Below, piece after piece: positions 34,978 to 46,700 of a stretch of DNA of 64,000 nucleotides. The DNA is from Marchantia polymorpha subsp. ruderalis. Taxonomy: Eukaryota > Streptophyta > Marchantiopsida > Marchantiales > Marchantiaceae. A model generated the notes under the pieces. The model did not search any database, was not told the DNA's origin, and worked only from the letters and a program-made list of their open reading frames with translations. Made by a program: the position numbers and the translations under genes. How positions within the stretch are numbered: position 1 is the first letter of the stretch; every line of letters starts with the position of its first letter. The stretch spans positions 4,052,501-4,116,500 of the forward strand of contig AP031356.1 of the NCBI GenBank assembly GCA_037833965.1. Reading direction: 5' to 3'.

Positions 34978-35946
34978 GGTTCTTTCCCAAATTCAGAAGT
35001 GCAGATCAGGAGCTCATTTTCTCTGCGTGTTTGTGTCCTTAGTTCTGTCACCACGCAAGAGGAGCTACAACTTGGCGTTCCGCATTTTGTAGCTGAAGGT
35101 CTTCGGCCGAATGTTCAGAGCTAGTACATTGGTTAGAGACTTGAGTAGTTCGGATCTACACCTGCGGGTGATTGCCGATGCTGAGAGCCAGTGACTAGTT
35201 AGATACTTGAATAGTTTCGCCCCTACACCTTCGAGTGTCTATTCCTGATTGTACTCCTTTGGGATTTTTCCCCTGAATGCCAAAGTGAAGTTTTGCTACT
35301 TCGTGTAAGCCTTGGTTGTAAATTAAGGTTACGCTGCAGCAGGTGCCTTGAGGGTAACCCCTGTAGTATTTCTGGGAATGACAAGTGCCTGAGAATTCAA
35401 ACTCTTCAATAGACTGTTGTTGTGTTACTGGAATGTTTCACAGTGAGTCCTTCAGTGCGGACCTGTGTTCTCTGCGCGTTTTGTGAGTTGAGAGTGTTGT
35501 TCACCGCGTACGAGTGACTTCGATCCGAAGTAGGCAGTCCAACCCGGGTTTCCTACGCTAGCAGCAAGCTAGTGGAAGTGTTGTAAAAGCCGGAGTTGGA
35601 AGTCACTACCCGCAGCTTCGCTGAGTGTACTCTTGAGAGACTTCCCCCCTGAAATCTTGAGTAGAGGTCCTAACGGATCTCTGGGTTGTGTTTCTGTAGT
35701 TTCAGGTGTGTGTGTGTGTGTGTGTGTTACGCTGCACTGTGCGACCTCCGAGCGCGCTCCGAGTGGACACTTGCAGTATTTCTGGGAGTGACAGTCGCCT
35801 GAGAATTCAAACTCCTCAATAGTCTGTTAAATGTGACACTTTGTACCCTGTGTGTTCCTCTGTCCCTGTGGGTTCGACCTTTCTACCACTATATTGCAGT
35901 TTTAGCCTTAAGTGGGTTATTACATAAGAAGCCGACAACTTCTTTT

Positions 35947-35964
35947 TGGCGCCGCTGCCGGGGA
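35947..35964 (+). other. Primer-binding site, tRNA-Asp type
   Basis: TGGCGCCGCTGCCGGGGA lies 22 bases beyond the LTR end. It is nearly the complement expected for the 3' end of plant tRNA-Asp(GTC), a primer known from several plant Ty3 elements. The same site occurs at 57752-57769. Confidence 0.85.
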
Positions 35965-36010
35965 CAGTTGCGTCAACACCGGGGTTTTTACGAGCAGCCA
36001 TGCTCGGTGA

Positions 36011-37950
36011 ATGTCGACTGGAGCTAGCGGGAGCAACCTAAGTGCGAGAGCTGTCCGCAGGTTCCGACGAGATTCAGAGAAGGCCGTGGAAGAGACACGG
36101 CGTCAAAACAAGAAAACACCAAAAAGAGTACCTAAGCCTAGTTCGGCCGACATCCTTGGGGAACCTACCCCCGGCGACTCGGAACCAAACTTGGTGCTTA
36201 CAGTTCTACTAGATATTCCTTGCACGGACCCTCCTCGTGATTTAGAAACGACCGCCCGAGAACCGTCGACAGACACACCGATGGCGGACGGACAAGCCAA
36301 TGTGCGGCTACCTCAGCCGATTACTAAACATTCCTACCCAAAGTATAAAGGGAGTGGGGATGACGACGATGCAGATTCATACATCAAGTTGTTCGAATCG
36401 GTGTCTATTGCCAATCGCGAGATCGCAGACGACGACCGACTAAGGATCTTTCCAAGCCTTCTGCGGAAGAAAGCGAGGAGTTGGTACAATCACGAGAGCA
36501 TCGATCCGACTGGGTTGACAACATGGGCCCAGCTGAAGGAGAAGTTCCTTCGCCGCTTCCGTGAGCTCGGCTACGACAGTCGGGTATTGACAAAGTTACG
36601 TAATTTGCAGCGAGAGAAGAAGGAGAGTCTGCGTGACTACACTTAGAGATTTCTGGACCTCCTTGACAGAATACCAAAAACAGGACCAGGGTCCCCTTTC
36701 TCGGTACAACAAGCTGTGGATTGGTACGTGACCGGCTTAACTCGGGAGATGGAGACTTTTTGCCGACGCAGCAAGTGCGACACTATTGAGGATGTGATTG
36801 CATCGGCAGAAGCCTTCGAAACTTCCACTCTCAACCGAAGAGGGAGAGAGAGACGGGAGTCAAAGGAGCGAAAACCGAAGGGAGGGCGAAGACGACGTAG
36901 AGGTACAACTCCGTCATCGGAAGAATCGTCTTCGGACGAGAACCGTTCCTCATCCGAAGAAGAGGAAACCTCATCGTCGGAGGAGGAGAAGAAGAGGAAG
37001 AAGCATGGGGCAGCGAAGAAGAAGGGCACCCGACGAGTGACTACGGACAGAGCGCCGGGAGACATAGCCTCGAAGATGGAGACCCTCGTGAAGGACTTCG
37101 CCGACCTCAAGGTTCAAGTGGTAGGCGGGCATGATCGCCGAAAATCACCCGGGAGAGTGCGAGCGAACTTATGGTGTACTACGTGCGGGGCGGTGGGACA
37201 TGCAAACACCGAGTGCCTTACCACCCGTCCGTCATATCCAGTCAACGCAGTAGAGTGGGCACAACCGTACTATGGAGAGCACCCCCAGTACTATGGAGAG
37301 GCTAGCGAAGAGACAGCCTACGCCGTCCAGTCGGTTCCCACCCCTACTGCAGTTTCAGCAATGCAAGTCCCACGATATCATCCGGTGGATCGGGCCACTA
37401 CAGTACCCGTGAGGCGGAGAGCACCTCCAGGGACGTTTGACCCACCGCCACCGCGAGCTTGTTATAATTGCGGGGAAGTTGGACACTTCTCACCGCAGTG
37501 TCCCCATCCAAAAAGGCGAAACGATTATGTTCCGACATGTAGTAATTGCAAGAAGACCGGGCATACTGCGCCAGAGTGTGATCAGCCACCAGTTCCTCGG
37601 CCATCGGTACGATTTGTGAACCCTCCTGCCAAGGAGGACGTCCAAGTTAACCAGGTCGAAGTAGGTTCAGACGGGGATGACGAAGACGAAGAATGGCCGG
37701 CGGAAGAGGTTATGTGCGCACGGGTCGAAACTCGTAGTTCTAAGAAATCGAAGGAGCAAGAGCGTGACACTCGCAAGCACGAACGGAGAACCGACGACCG
37801 GACGGGAAAAGGGAAGGAGAAGACATCCAGCAAGTCCGACTTGCGACCTGCACGGAAGTCTTCGGTTACGCGAGAGGCACCAGCAGTGCGCCCCCAGACA
37901 GCAGTCGAGGATGAGCCAGTACGCTTGCTGAAACGGGACTATGCTCCGGA
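36011..37950 (+). mobile_element. gag region of the F1 element (zinc knuckles)
   Basis: It starts at ATG 36011 (MSTGASGSNLSARAVRRFRR). It has a capsid-like core (DADSYIKLFESVSIANREI...ARSWYNHES...FLRRFRELGYDSRV), a Ser/Glu-rich acidic stretch, and three CCHC-type knuckles: CTTCGAVGHANTEC, CYNCGEVGHFSPQC and CSNCKKTGHTAPEC. It aligns with the gag at 57813-59550. The region is broken at least once. Near 37950 the gag sequence gives way, without interruption of the open frame, to the F2 U3 frame, so protease, reverse transcriptase and integrase are absent. Confidence 0.85.
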
Positions 37951-40400
37951 TATCCGCAAGCTCGATTTTCTCCTATGGGGGTGGAACTGGACATGTCCGG
38001 AGATGGTGCGCGAGTATATGCAGGAGAGACACAAGCCCTCTCGCGGATTCCGCCCACACCCAGAGAGATGGGACATTTGCAACTGGGCGCAGGTGTTGGG
38101 CAGGTGTGCCGGCGAGGAAGGGGACCTCCTCTTCGAGGCCGATAGCGTGAAGGTGTCCCAGGAGGAAGAAGTCTCTTACAATGAGCTCTTCAAAGTTGCC
38201 AGGCATCCCAAGAACGGTTTCCGGACACGGGATTACAAAGATCGATTGCGGAGAAATGTCGCGACTGCATTGCTGCAGATATTGCAGCCGACCAAGACCG
38301 CTTACATGCATGGTTGGCAGGTAGAATTTGTGGAGCTAGTGTTGTCAGGAGCTCCAGTGCATTGGGCACGGCTCATGTGGAAGGTGACGCGCCAACATGC
38401 GCAAGAAGAGAAAGGAGGAACCCTCAATCATCTCTCGCCTTACTTGATCGTGTTTTATCGGGCGATGGGATGTTTGACAAATGCTGAGAAAACACGGTTT
38501 CCGCAGCTGACCCGGAACTATCCAGGTAGATATTCGAGGGAGGCCGAAGTAGACACGGATCCGGACGAGGAACCTGCCAGTACGCCTCCGGCTCCGGCTC
38601 CAGCAAGAGCAGCAGAAGAACGTCGAAGTGAGCGCATTCCGCGAAAGCGGAAGTGGGATGAGAGACCTGAGGACAGGCAGCCGGAAGTGCCAGCTGCGCC
38701 GACTCGTGGTCGGCCCACCCCCGAGCCTCACAGTCGACCAAAACAGAGGGCACGCAAAATGCCAACTGGTACTGAGGAGACCGGGCGAACTCCGACCCGG
38801 CGGAATCTCACACAGGAGGAGATAATCGCTCAGATTCTAGGGAAGACGGCAGATACCTCTGCACAAAAGGCACCACGGCCTTCGGGAGGAGATGGACGGA
38901 CTAACAGTCGGCCGACTGCGAGTCGGATGACTGAAGGCCGACAAGCGGAAGGAAGGCCAACTGAACGGCGCGTTGAACCGGACAGCAGGCCGGAAGCAGA
39001 AGAGAGTTTGGCTGACGAGCCAACAACCCTCAGAGGGTCGTCTTCGGCGGAATGCACTTCTGGGAAAACGCCACCAGCAAGCAGGCCAAGTGGAGTCAAG
39101 ACGCGCAGGGTGTATTCGACTCCCAGTCAGACAACTGCTGGTCGGCCGACTACGAGTCGGACCACAGAGAGTCGGCCGGATTCGCCGACTGCGAGACGGA
39201 TGGGGCCAACGACCAGTGTGCGGACGCCTTCGGCGGACGCACCTCCAGCGAGGACACCTTCCGCGCAGATTGCGCCGGAAGGACAGGCAGCAAAAGCGGG
39301 CGGTGCAAGAGTGACAAGAGTCACTACGGCGTCGACCCCTTCGGAAACCGACGATCGAGCCGGAACAGGGGCTCAGGCAGTGGGATCTCCCACTGCCCTG
39401 GATATTTTAGCAGGCAGTGGAGCAGCAGTCGCAGAGGAAGCTGCTGCGCGCCACAGTTCCAGGGAGTCGCCAAGGGATTCGGTGGCGACTGAAATCCTCG
39501 AGACTGAGGATGAGACGAGCTCGGAAGAGCAGGAAGCGGATTCGGTGCAGAAAACGCCAACAGGGGTGCTGTGCGAACAGATAGTTCCACTCCTGCGATA
39601 TCTGAATCGCAAGACATCCAAATACGCAAGTGCTTTAAAACCGCAGTCTTATGAAGAGACTATCAGGCGCAGGACGAGGAGCAAGGTGGCAAAGTGGGCC
39701 TCTAGGTGCGGAGTATATGTGGATAGGAACACCGCCCTCCGACAACACCTGGCGGTCACACAGAAGCTATAGCAAGCCTTGCAGCAGCAGAGGAAGGAGG
39801 CGGCGACGAAAAGTCAGGCGGATGCCGAGCTAATACGGGCAAAGATCGAGTCGGAATTGCAGGAGGAGCGGAGACAAAACCAAGTCCTAGCAGCCGAGCT
39901 TACGCGCCAGACGCGCGCCTGAGAAGAAGGTCAAAGAGCCCGCAAGGAGGATGAGGAGTTGTTGCGCAACTTGCAATCCGAGTGCTCGGATTTGAGGGCA
40001 CAACGTGCGGAAGCAGAAATGCAGCTGGCAGAGGTGGAGAGCAGCTGTAGGGCGCGAGGAGAGTTGGCGACACAGGTGACTCGTTGTCTAAAAGGATACG
40101 CCCATTGGGAGGTGGTAGCTCAAGAGAGGATCACACTCAGGGAGTTCGAGCTTCGGGCGGCGGCATTGACGGAGGGTGACAGTCGGAGTCGGCGGCGAGT
40201 GGCGAGAAAATTAGAAACCTTCTTGTCGGGTGCGCGCGACACTATGGCGCACTTACAGTCGGAAGCACCACACCGCTCCGACGCCTGGGGTTACGCAGCC
40301 GGTCGGAAGACTGGCAAGGTAGAGACAGTAAGCGGAGCAGTCCGGCGCGCAGGAGGCGCAGCACCGGATCAGCCGAGTGCAGTAGAGTAGTTTGGTTTCG
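37951..40400 (+). mobile_element. F2 U3 frame, main part, joined to the F1 gag
   Basis: From KLDFLLWGWNWTCPEMVREY this is the F2 version of the U3 frame: the conserved domain, basic motif (IPRKRKWDE), linker rich in 'agtcggccgact' DNA words, acidic stretch and coiled coil (ELRAAALTEGDSRSRRR). It is very close to 54300-56771. Fossil with a few breaks. Confidence 0.85.
38906..39151. repeat. F2 palindromes AGTCGGCCGACT in the linker
   Basis: AGTCGGCCGACT is a perfect 12-bp palindrome at 38906-38917. A near copy, GGTCGGCCGACT, is at 39140-39151, and many shorter 'gagtcgg' words lie between them. F1 has quite different palindromes in the same part of the homologous frame. Confidence 0.85.
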
Positions 40401-40458
40401 CGCAGATGCTGCGAGTAGTAGATAGGATAGCGTAGTGCTAGTTAGGATCTTTTGAGGG

Positions 40459-40487
40459 TATAAAGTAGATCAAGGCGTTTTGCCTTG
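40459..40487 (+). promoter_or_regulatory. LTR promoter TATA box and start-site hairpin (F2)
   Basis: TATAAAGT at 40459-40466, then CAAGGC-gtttt-GCCTTG at 40471-40487. Compared with F1 (CCAGGC with GCCTGG), the second base pair is changed on both sides, so the stem is kept. Confidence 0.75.
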
Positions 40488-41391
40488 GGACTCTTCCAGT
40501 TTCGGAAGTGCAGATCAGGAACTCACTTTCTTGGCGTGTTTGTGCATTTTTGGTCCTGGCACCACGTAGAGAAGCTGCAGCATAGCGAAGTTACCGTATG
40601 TTGTAGTTGAAGGCCTTCGGCTGAATGTTCAGAGCTAGCACCCGGTTAGAGACTTGAGTAGTGCGGATCTGCACCTGCGGGTGATTTCTGATGCTAAGAG
40701 CCGGCTGCGAGTTAGAGACTTGAACAGTTCCCCCTTACTCCTTCGAGTGACATATCCTGATTGTACTCCTACGGGAAGTTTCCCCTGAATGCCAATGTGA
40801 AGTTTCATTACTTCGTGTAAACCTTGGTTTGTAATTCAGGTTGTGTGTGTGTTACTGGATCGTGTTTTCAGTAAGTTCTCAGTCGGGTCTGCACTCCCTG
40901 CGTTTGGTGTGATAGTCGAGGGTGACGTCCACGGCGTATGTAGAGGCTTCGTTCCGAAGTGGGAAGTCCAGTCCGGGTACCCCCGCTAGTTCCTGGCGGA
41001 AGGGCAGTAAAAGCCGGAGTGGGAGGCACTACCTGCAGAACCTCTGAGTGAACTTGTGAGACACTTTCCTCCTAAAATCCGAAGCGGAGGTCCTGACCGA
41101 CCTCCGAGTTGTGCTTTTTGCCAGTTTCAGGTGTGTGTGTGTGTGTGTGATTGAGTGACCACGCTATACCGTGCATCCTCCGAGCATCCTCCGAGTTGAG
41201 ATCCTCCTCCGAGTCGAGCCTCCGAGTCGAGCACTGCAGTATTTCTGGGAGTGACAGTCGCCTAGAATTCAAACTCTACAAAAGTCTGTTAAACGTGACA
41301 CTTTTACTCTGTGTGTTGCCTCTGTCCCTGTGGGTTCGATCTTTTTACCACCATACTGCAGTTTTAGCCTTTGATGGGTTATTACACCTTC

Positions 41392-42560
41392 TGCTTCGGC
41401 CGGCTGCAAACTTCGTGCAGTGGCCGCTTTTGTGTGAGAGCAGCGGGTTCTCGACGTTGCTCTTTCTCCGGTTCCTCTCTCCATCTTCGCTTCCGCGGCA
41501 CTCTCGCTGCGGGTGTGTCTCTTCCCGCATCCTGTTGAGTTGGTGGAGTGGAAGTTGGCGAATCCTCGATGGCAAATTCGTTGTGTCTGTTGGCATTGTT
41601 GGCAAATCCGTCGGTGTCTACCTCGTTATCCCGCACATACCTCCCGGGATGGTCGACTGACAATGGCGGAAATCGAGCACACTCCGCCGCGGTTAAACAA
41701 TTCATCTCCCGATAAAAATTTATCAAGAAGGGGGAGAGGTGATTGAGAGTTCCTCCCCGCTCCTCAAACGCATGCTGTCGCATCACCCTATGCAGGATAC
41801 GCGACCAGTGAACTGGAGCTCCGGCCAAGATGAGCTCCACGAAGGACACCTGCCACAACGTGATGTACGTAGTGCGGTGCGGCTGCAACAATTGCAACAG
41901 CGCCATCGCTAGGGTGTTGCGGAAACGATCTTTGTAGTCGCGGGTCCTGTACCCGTTCTTGGAAGACCTCTCCCGCTTGAATAATTCCACAAAGGAGGCT
42001 TCGTCCTGCTTTGTTACCTTGACATTCTCACTCTCGAATAGGAGGTCCCCGTCGTCACCTGCGCACCTCCCCAATGCCTGTCCCCAATCGCGGACAGTCC
42101 ATTTATCTACGTGCGGACGCAATCCGCGTGTAGGTGGTCGCTCCTCGTCCAGCCATTCGCGCACCATGTCTACGCACACGTAATTCCATCCCCACAGCAA
42201 GAACTCGAGTTTCCTTGCAATCAGCCGTTCCTAAAAGGCACGCAACACATTCTGCGGTAGCTTGAGTGGCACCATCCGCAGCCTCATCGATTTCGACATT
42301 GCGTTCTTGAAATTGGTTCGCGCAACTCTCTCTCTGCTCTGCCCGAGCCTCTTGCTCGCGCTTCTGCCTCCTCTGCAAACTCTAATTTCTCTCAATTCCA
42401 ACTGTCGCGCACTCAATTCTCTTTTAGCCACCGAGTAACTCTCCGCGCGGTGATGTCTAGAACGTCTCTCAGCTAGCAGGTGGACGCGCGCAGATCGCAC
42501 CAGAAATTGAAATCGCAAATTCAAGAATGGGGCGTCCTCTGTCTCCTCGTAGGAGGTCAT
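41392..42560 (-). mobile_element. F1 U3 frame, N-terminal part (conserved domain)
   Basis: On the - strand from 42560 (MTSYEETEDAPFLNLRFQ) to the insertion point, encoding the conserved domain (LWGWNYVCVDMVREWLDEER, YRTRDYKDRF, GTLNHLSPFLINFYR) and the basic motif VPRKRRWREE. It ends in SRPKQK, exactly where the other half at 29277 begins. It is the partner of 27343-29277, split by the nested F2 LTR. Fossil with a few breaks. Confidence 0.85.
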
Positions 42561-43232
42561 GATCGGCTCTCAGTCGTGAAGGTCGAATCACTTGATGGCC
42601 GCGCCGGCTCCGCGGTATAACGGCCTTCTCTCTCACGCGCGGCTTCACGCTCCGCCGACGCCGACTTCACTCACACGCTCGAATTGGTAATTTGAACTCC
42701 GCCAGCATATCACGCCGCGGCCATGGGCGCGCAGCGCCAAAGGCGGATTTCTTGCCGGCGCGCTACACTCCTTCGTACTTCAATTTGGCTAGTCCCGCTC
42801 CGCCGAAGGCGTTCGTCCGCGCATAGGACAAAAGTCGAACTCCCTTCTGCGTAGGCGGAATCCCCGGCGGAGTTTCCGCCGCCGCAGAACTTCATCTGCC
42901 TGTGCGTAGGCGAATTCCGTCCGCACACAGGACAATCATCCGCGCAGGTCCCTCGCTGCAGGCGCAGCGCCGAAGGCGACTGTGCCGAAGGCGTTGACCG
43001 CGGTCAACGGACTCCGTCCAGTCTGTCCATTTCTCTCGCCTCTCCGTCGGCGCTCTTGTCTCCGTAATCCCGACCGGACGAAGGCGCACTCGTCCGTACA
43101 GTCCGTACGGATTTTACTACTCCGTTGAGTCCTTGCCCATCCGTGATGCGCTGGCGCCGAAGGCGCCGTACAAGTTCCAACCCCGAAGGCGGATTTCTAG
43201 GGCCGAAGGCGGACTTCCCGCCGACGCCGAAG

Positions 43233-43356
43233 CGCCTATGCGTAGGCGATTCCCGTTCGCCTATGCGTAGGTGCAAATCCTCCCCGCCTATGCGTAGGCG
43301 GCATTCTCGGCGGACACCCCGCTTACGTCAAGCCCTATTTCGCCTATGCATAGGCG
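43233..43356. repeat. Palindrome cluster CGCCTATGCGTAGGCG in the F1 solo LTR leader
   Basis: Copies at 43233-43248, 43258-43271 and 43285-43300, and a perfect 16-bp palindrome CGCCTATGCATAGGCG at 43341-43356. All lie on the 5' side of the U3 frame (- strand), in untranslated DNA. Confidence 0.9.
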
Positions 43357-43421
43357 AAGATCTTTGTATCTTTCGACCGTCACAACTCCCTGAGTCCTCA
43401 TCCGTTCCAGGCATTTTTGGG

Positions 43422-43458
43422 CTCGTTAGAATCAGCGCATCAAGCTCTTTCCAACGAA
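43422..43458 (-). repeat. U3 hairpin module in the F1 solo LTR
   Basis: On the - strand the arms are TTCGTTGGAA and TTCTAACGAG, with loop AGAGCTTGATGCGCTGA. It lies about 310 bases after the LTR start, as in the F1 LTR at 30577. Confidence 0.75.
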
Positions 43459-43775
43459 ACCCTAACCAAGTCAAGGCGTTTGGCAATTGATCAGATTCTG
43501 AGGGATTTCTCTAGCGCCAAAGGCGTAGCGCCGAAGGCGGCTTAGGCGCCTTGCGCCGAAGGGGTACTCCTTCAGAGCCCGTCGTTTAGGGCGGTGTCTG
43601 TCCCAGACGTTGCGCCCAACTCCTGGATTCTACGAGATTCTTTGAGATTCTCCGAGATCATCCAGTTTCACTCTATTTTGATGCACCGATGGCTATTTAC
43701 ACTGCTGCCGCGGTACAGTTTTCCGAAAATGTTTTAAATTTCGCAAAAACATCAAAAGTGGGGTACCACACCATC

Positions 43776-46700
43776 AATCAGATTAATAGAGATATGCATT
43801 ACCTTGCACTTACCTCGACCCTTGATGGAGAAAGCAAACACATACTTAAGTACTTAAATAGTAAGTTCAGATGCTGATTTCTTTGCTTCTTGATCGGCTG
43901 ATTGTTCATGATGAAAAAGTAGTTAGCTACACATGAAATTGAGTTAGGATCTGTGCTTGATGATACTGATGTGCTGCTTTTTTCTGCCCAAAATAGTGGT
44001 TTGATGATGATATATTGTATCATTGTTGTAACTGGTTGTAGTTGCCGTTGTGTCTACATGAATTGACCCAATAGGAGTACTACCATGGTTTATCAATGAC
44101 AACTTAGAAATAGCTCTGCCTAGGTCAAAATCAATTGTGGTTAAGTTGCATGGTATCTTCTCTCCCAACATTTAGCGTGAAGTGCAAAGTTTTGAAGATT
44201 GGTACATGAACCTTATCTGAATGTCATTGAAAAGTATCATGTGTCTGCACCTTAGTTCCACCCACGCTGGATGCAAGGTAAATTTTAAAAAAATTGAAAA
44301 TATCAAGCTTCAAGTGATGATGTTCACATTCATCACTCTGATCAATAAGGAATTGAGCTCCAAGCTGGTCACCTTTGTTTGATCCGTGGTACTTGGATGA
44401 AATTTCATGGCCCTTTTCCTCTATCATAGACTTAGTTCATCCCATGTACCTATATTGTGATTATACACAGATCCTTGTTCATCACCTTGAGAAAAATAGG
44501 CACTTGGAATGATCACAAATATGGATCAAACATCTCTTGGCTGTCCAATGATGTTGGTTGAAATCCAACATGTTTTTTTGCTTGATAATTGGTTGACATG
44601 AGCTATCTCCATTCAAAATTTGACAAACTTGAAGTGTTGGATATCTTGTTGTGTTTCTAAGAGTCAACTCCTAGAGTGAACAGGTGCCAAGTTACTCCCA
44701 AGATTTCAAAAAACCACAGTGCACTGCATCAAACAACAACAACTTATCAAGATAATGTCGTATTAAAATATTGTAAAATATATTGTGGATCTTTTTTCTC
44801 TAGTCATACTAAGTTGGGATATTTTCAATGGCATAATCAGCTGTTAGGAATAGAGATTAGGCCCAAGTAATGACTCAAATCAGATCCATGAAAAGTTCAG
44901 ATCTTTGATCAGTCAAACTAGCTTGAAGACTAGCTGCTGGAAAACCTTGGCACATCCAACATGCAATGATTAAGTACAGGTAATCAAGGAGTCCAAGATG
45001 CTATTGTTGTATGAGTTGAATATTAGAGGAAAAGACGGTGAAGCTTGCTTTGCATGCAATGACAAAAAATTAATGTGGAAGTCTAGTGATAACCTTCCAC
45101 ATGCGCGATGTTGCCACCTTTTGTGCACATGGATCAATTACCACGTAAATGTAGCGCATTATCACTATGCCTAATTGCAAAAGTGACTTCAACCTTGTAG
45201 AAATACCACCAAACAACTTCAAGAGGATGACTCCATCCTTGGATGAAGTAAAGGTCACTGTCTTGCTCAATTCCAATTGAAGTGACTTTTTGTCGCTTTT
45301 CAAGTTTTCAAACTTGTGCATGGTAGTAACCAAGGTCTCGTGGGCAACCTTAAAATTCTATTAAACTTCTTGTCTAGCACAACTTCTAAGGAACCAGCCA
45401 CCAAGCTTGTAGCTGTTAGTGCAATGTCAATCTTCTACTCATCATCTTTCATACTTTCATGCAATTGGTAGGAAATGTAAAAAAAATTATTGATTTCTTT
45501 TTTGAGCCAGTTATTTTAAAGATAGGTAAATAAATAGTAAATATTTCAGTTTTTTTATTAATTAGCTCTTAGAATGACATACATTAGTACAATGAAATGT
45601 GAAGTACTGTGATGATTAGGATGAAGAAAGTGCTGCATACTTCAGGTGATGGAGCGTACTGAAAAACGACTATGAAAGGGAATAATATTAAATTATGTTC
45701 ACGGTTGCTAATCAAGTGGTCCTTGTGGAATCGATTAGTAGTCCTCACCGTCCTCAACTAACGACGTCTCAACAACAAATTATAGCTGGCTATCTTTAAC
45801 ACATGGAAAAATAGCAACGTTAAGATACCTCACACTCACCACAACCTTGTCTATCAAACCAAATGATCTAATCTTTTGTTTGTTGGTCATAGCAACAATG
45901 ATACTAGAAGGTCTAGAAAATCTCATTCCTAACTTCAATAAAAATCTCTCAAATATTACATCAATCGCAGAATCATCATCTATCAATATGTCTAAAAAAC
46001 ATCATGCTCATCAATTTTTACTTCAATCTTTGAGCCATATGTACATACCTCCGAAACAACAGCATACATCACATCAAATCACAGATTTGTCATGTGAGCT
46101 TTGTTCTTAGATCTTTGTTTTTTGGTCATTGTGAAGCTAAGTCATGCTCTTAACTTCTTTTGTATGGTCAGATTCAAGGCAACTCAATTGTCTTATTGGC
46201 TTTTTAGCTTTCTACATGCTGCACCACGTCATACTTAGTTTGAAAAGATGAAAGATGGAGCTACTTCTCTAACCATCAAGCTAGAATGGTCATTTCTAAG
46301 CTCTTTTCTATTCTAATAGCAATTCAAATGGCTTCAGCCCTAGAAGACGGCTTTTCATATATCACTTTACTTTGAACCTTGGATTTCAAATTTGGAACAA
46401 AATTCCTTGTGAACATTGTTTTATTCCAACCATTTTTTATTTCACTTTGTCCCTATACTTTTTCAATACCACGTGAAATCTTGATTCTAGCTTATTAGGT
46501 TTCTCAACATAGTACATCATCTTCTCATTATCATTTTGCTTCAAGAAGTTGACCTCACACATAAGCTTCTTGTAACTTTCACTCAGGAAAAAGTTTTCAA
46601 TGAGGTTCTTCCTGAATGTTTCCTAGCTATCCTCCTCCACGTGCTCTCTCTTGTATTTTTTATATCAATTGAGAGTTAAATCCTCACAAAATTCCGGCAA

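Larger units (their letters stand above)
30577..35924 (+). mobile_element. F1 LTR, complete (5.35 kb), carrying a 1,029-codon frame
   Basis: It starts TGTGGTACCCC and ends GGGTTATTACA, followed 22 bases on by a primer-binding site. In order it holds the U3 hairpin module (30893-30929), palindrome-rich leader DNA, the U3 frame (31823-34912), TATA box TATAAAAT (34949-34956), the start-site hairpin (34961-34977), two copies of a roughly 60-base repeat (about 35345-35405 and 35775-35830) and a TG repeat (35705-35727). The LTR looks whole. If the TATA box is used, U3 is about 4.4 kb and R plus U5 about 0.95 kb. Confidence 0.88.
29278..41386 (+). mobile_element. F2 LTR inserted in the F1 solo LTR, itself interrupted by an F1 element
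   Basis: It begins TGTGGTAACAC at 29278 and ends GGGTTATTACA at 41386. The 5-bp target duplication CCTTC flanks it at 29273-29277 and 41387-41391, and the F1 solo LTR resumes in register on both sides. 29278-30576 matches the first 1.3 kb of the F2 LTR at 52877, and about 37950-41386 matches its later part. Between them lies an F1 LTR with primer-binding site and gag (30577-37950). It is most simply an F2 solo LTR that received an F1 element; a full element rebuilt by recombination is the alternative. Confidence 0.85.
26326..43770 (-). mobile_element. F1 solo LTR (5.3 kb) on the - strand, split by a nested element
   Basis: The LTR begins TGTGGTACCCC (- strand, at 43770) and ends in GGGTTATTA near 26326. 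Its two halves, 43770-41392 and 29277-26326, total about 5.3 kb, the same as the complete F1 LTR at 30577-35924. Flanking DNA has GATGG before the start, with an imperfect match after the end, and both sides belong to the Ty3 fossil. The LTR carries its own reading frame (U3 frame), a TATA-like element (27301-27309), the start-site hairpin (27279-27295) and a CA repeat at 26524-26549. It is broken apart only by the nested insertion and a few further breaks. Relatively young. Confidence 0.85.

Noticed and set aside
28970-43356. CRISPR-like interpretation of the regularly recurring palindromes
   Set aside because: Spacing is irregular, units are palindromic 14-16-mers partly within a reading frame, and the genome is eukaryotic.
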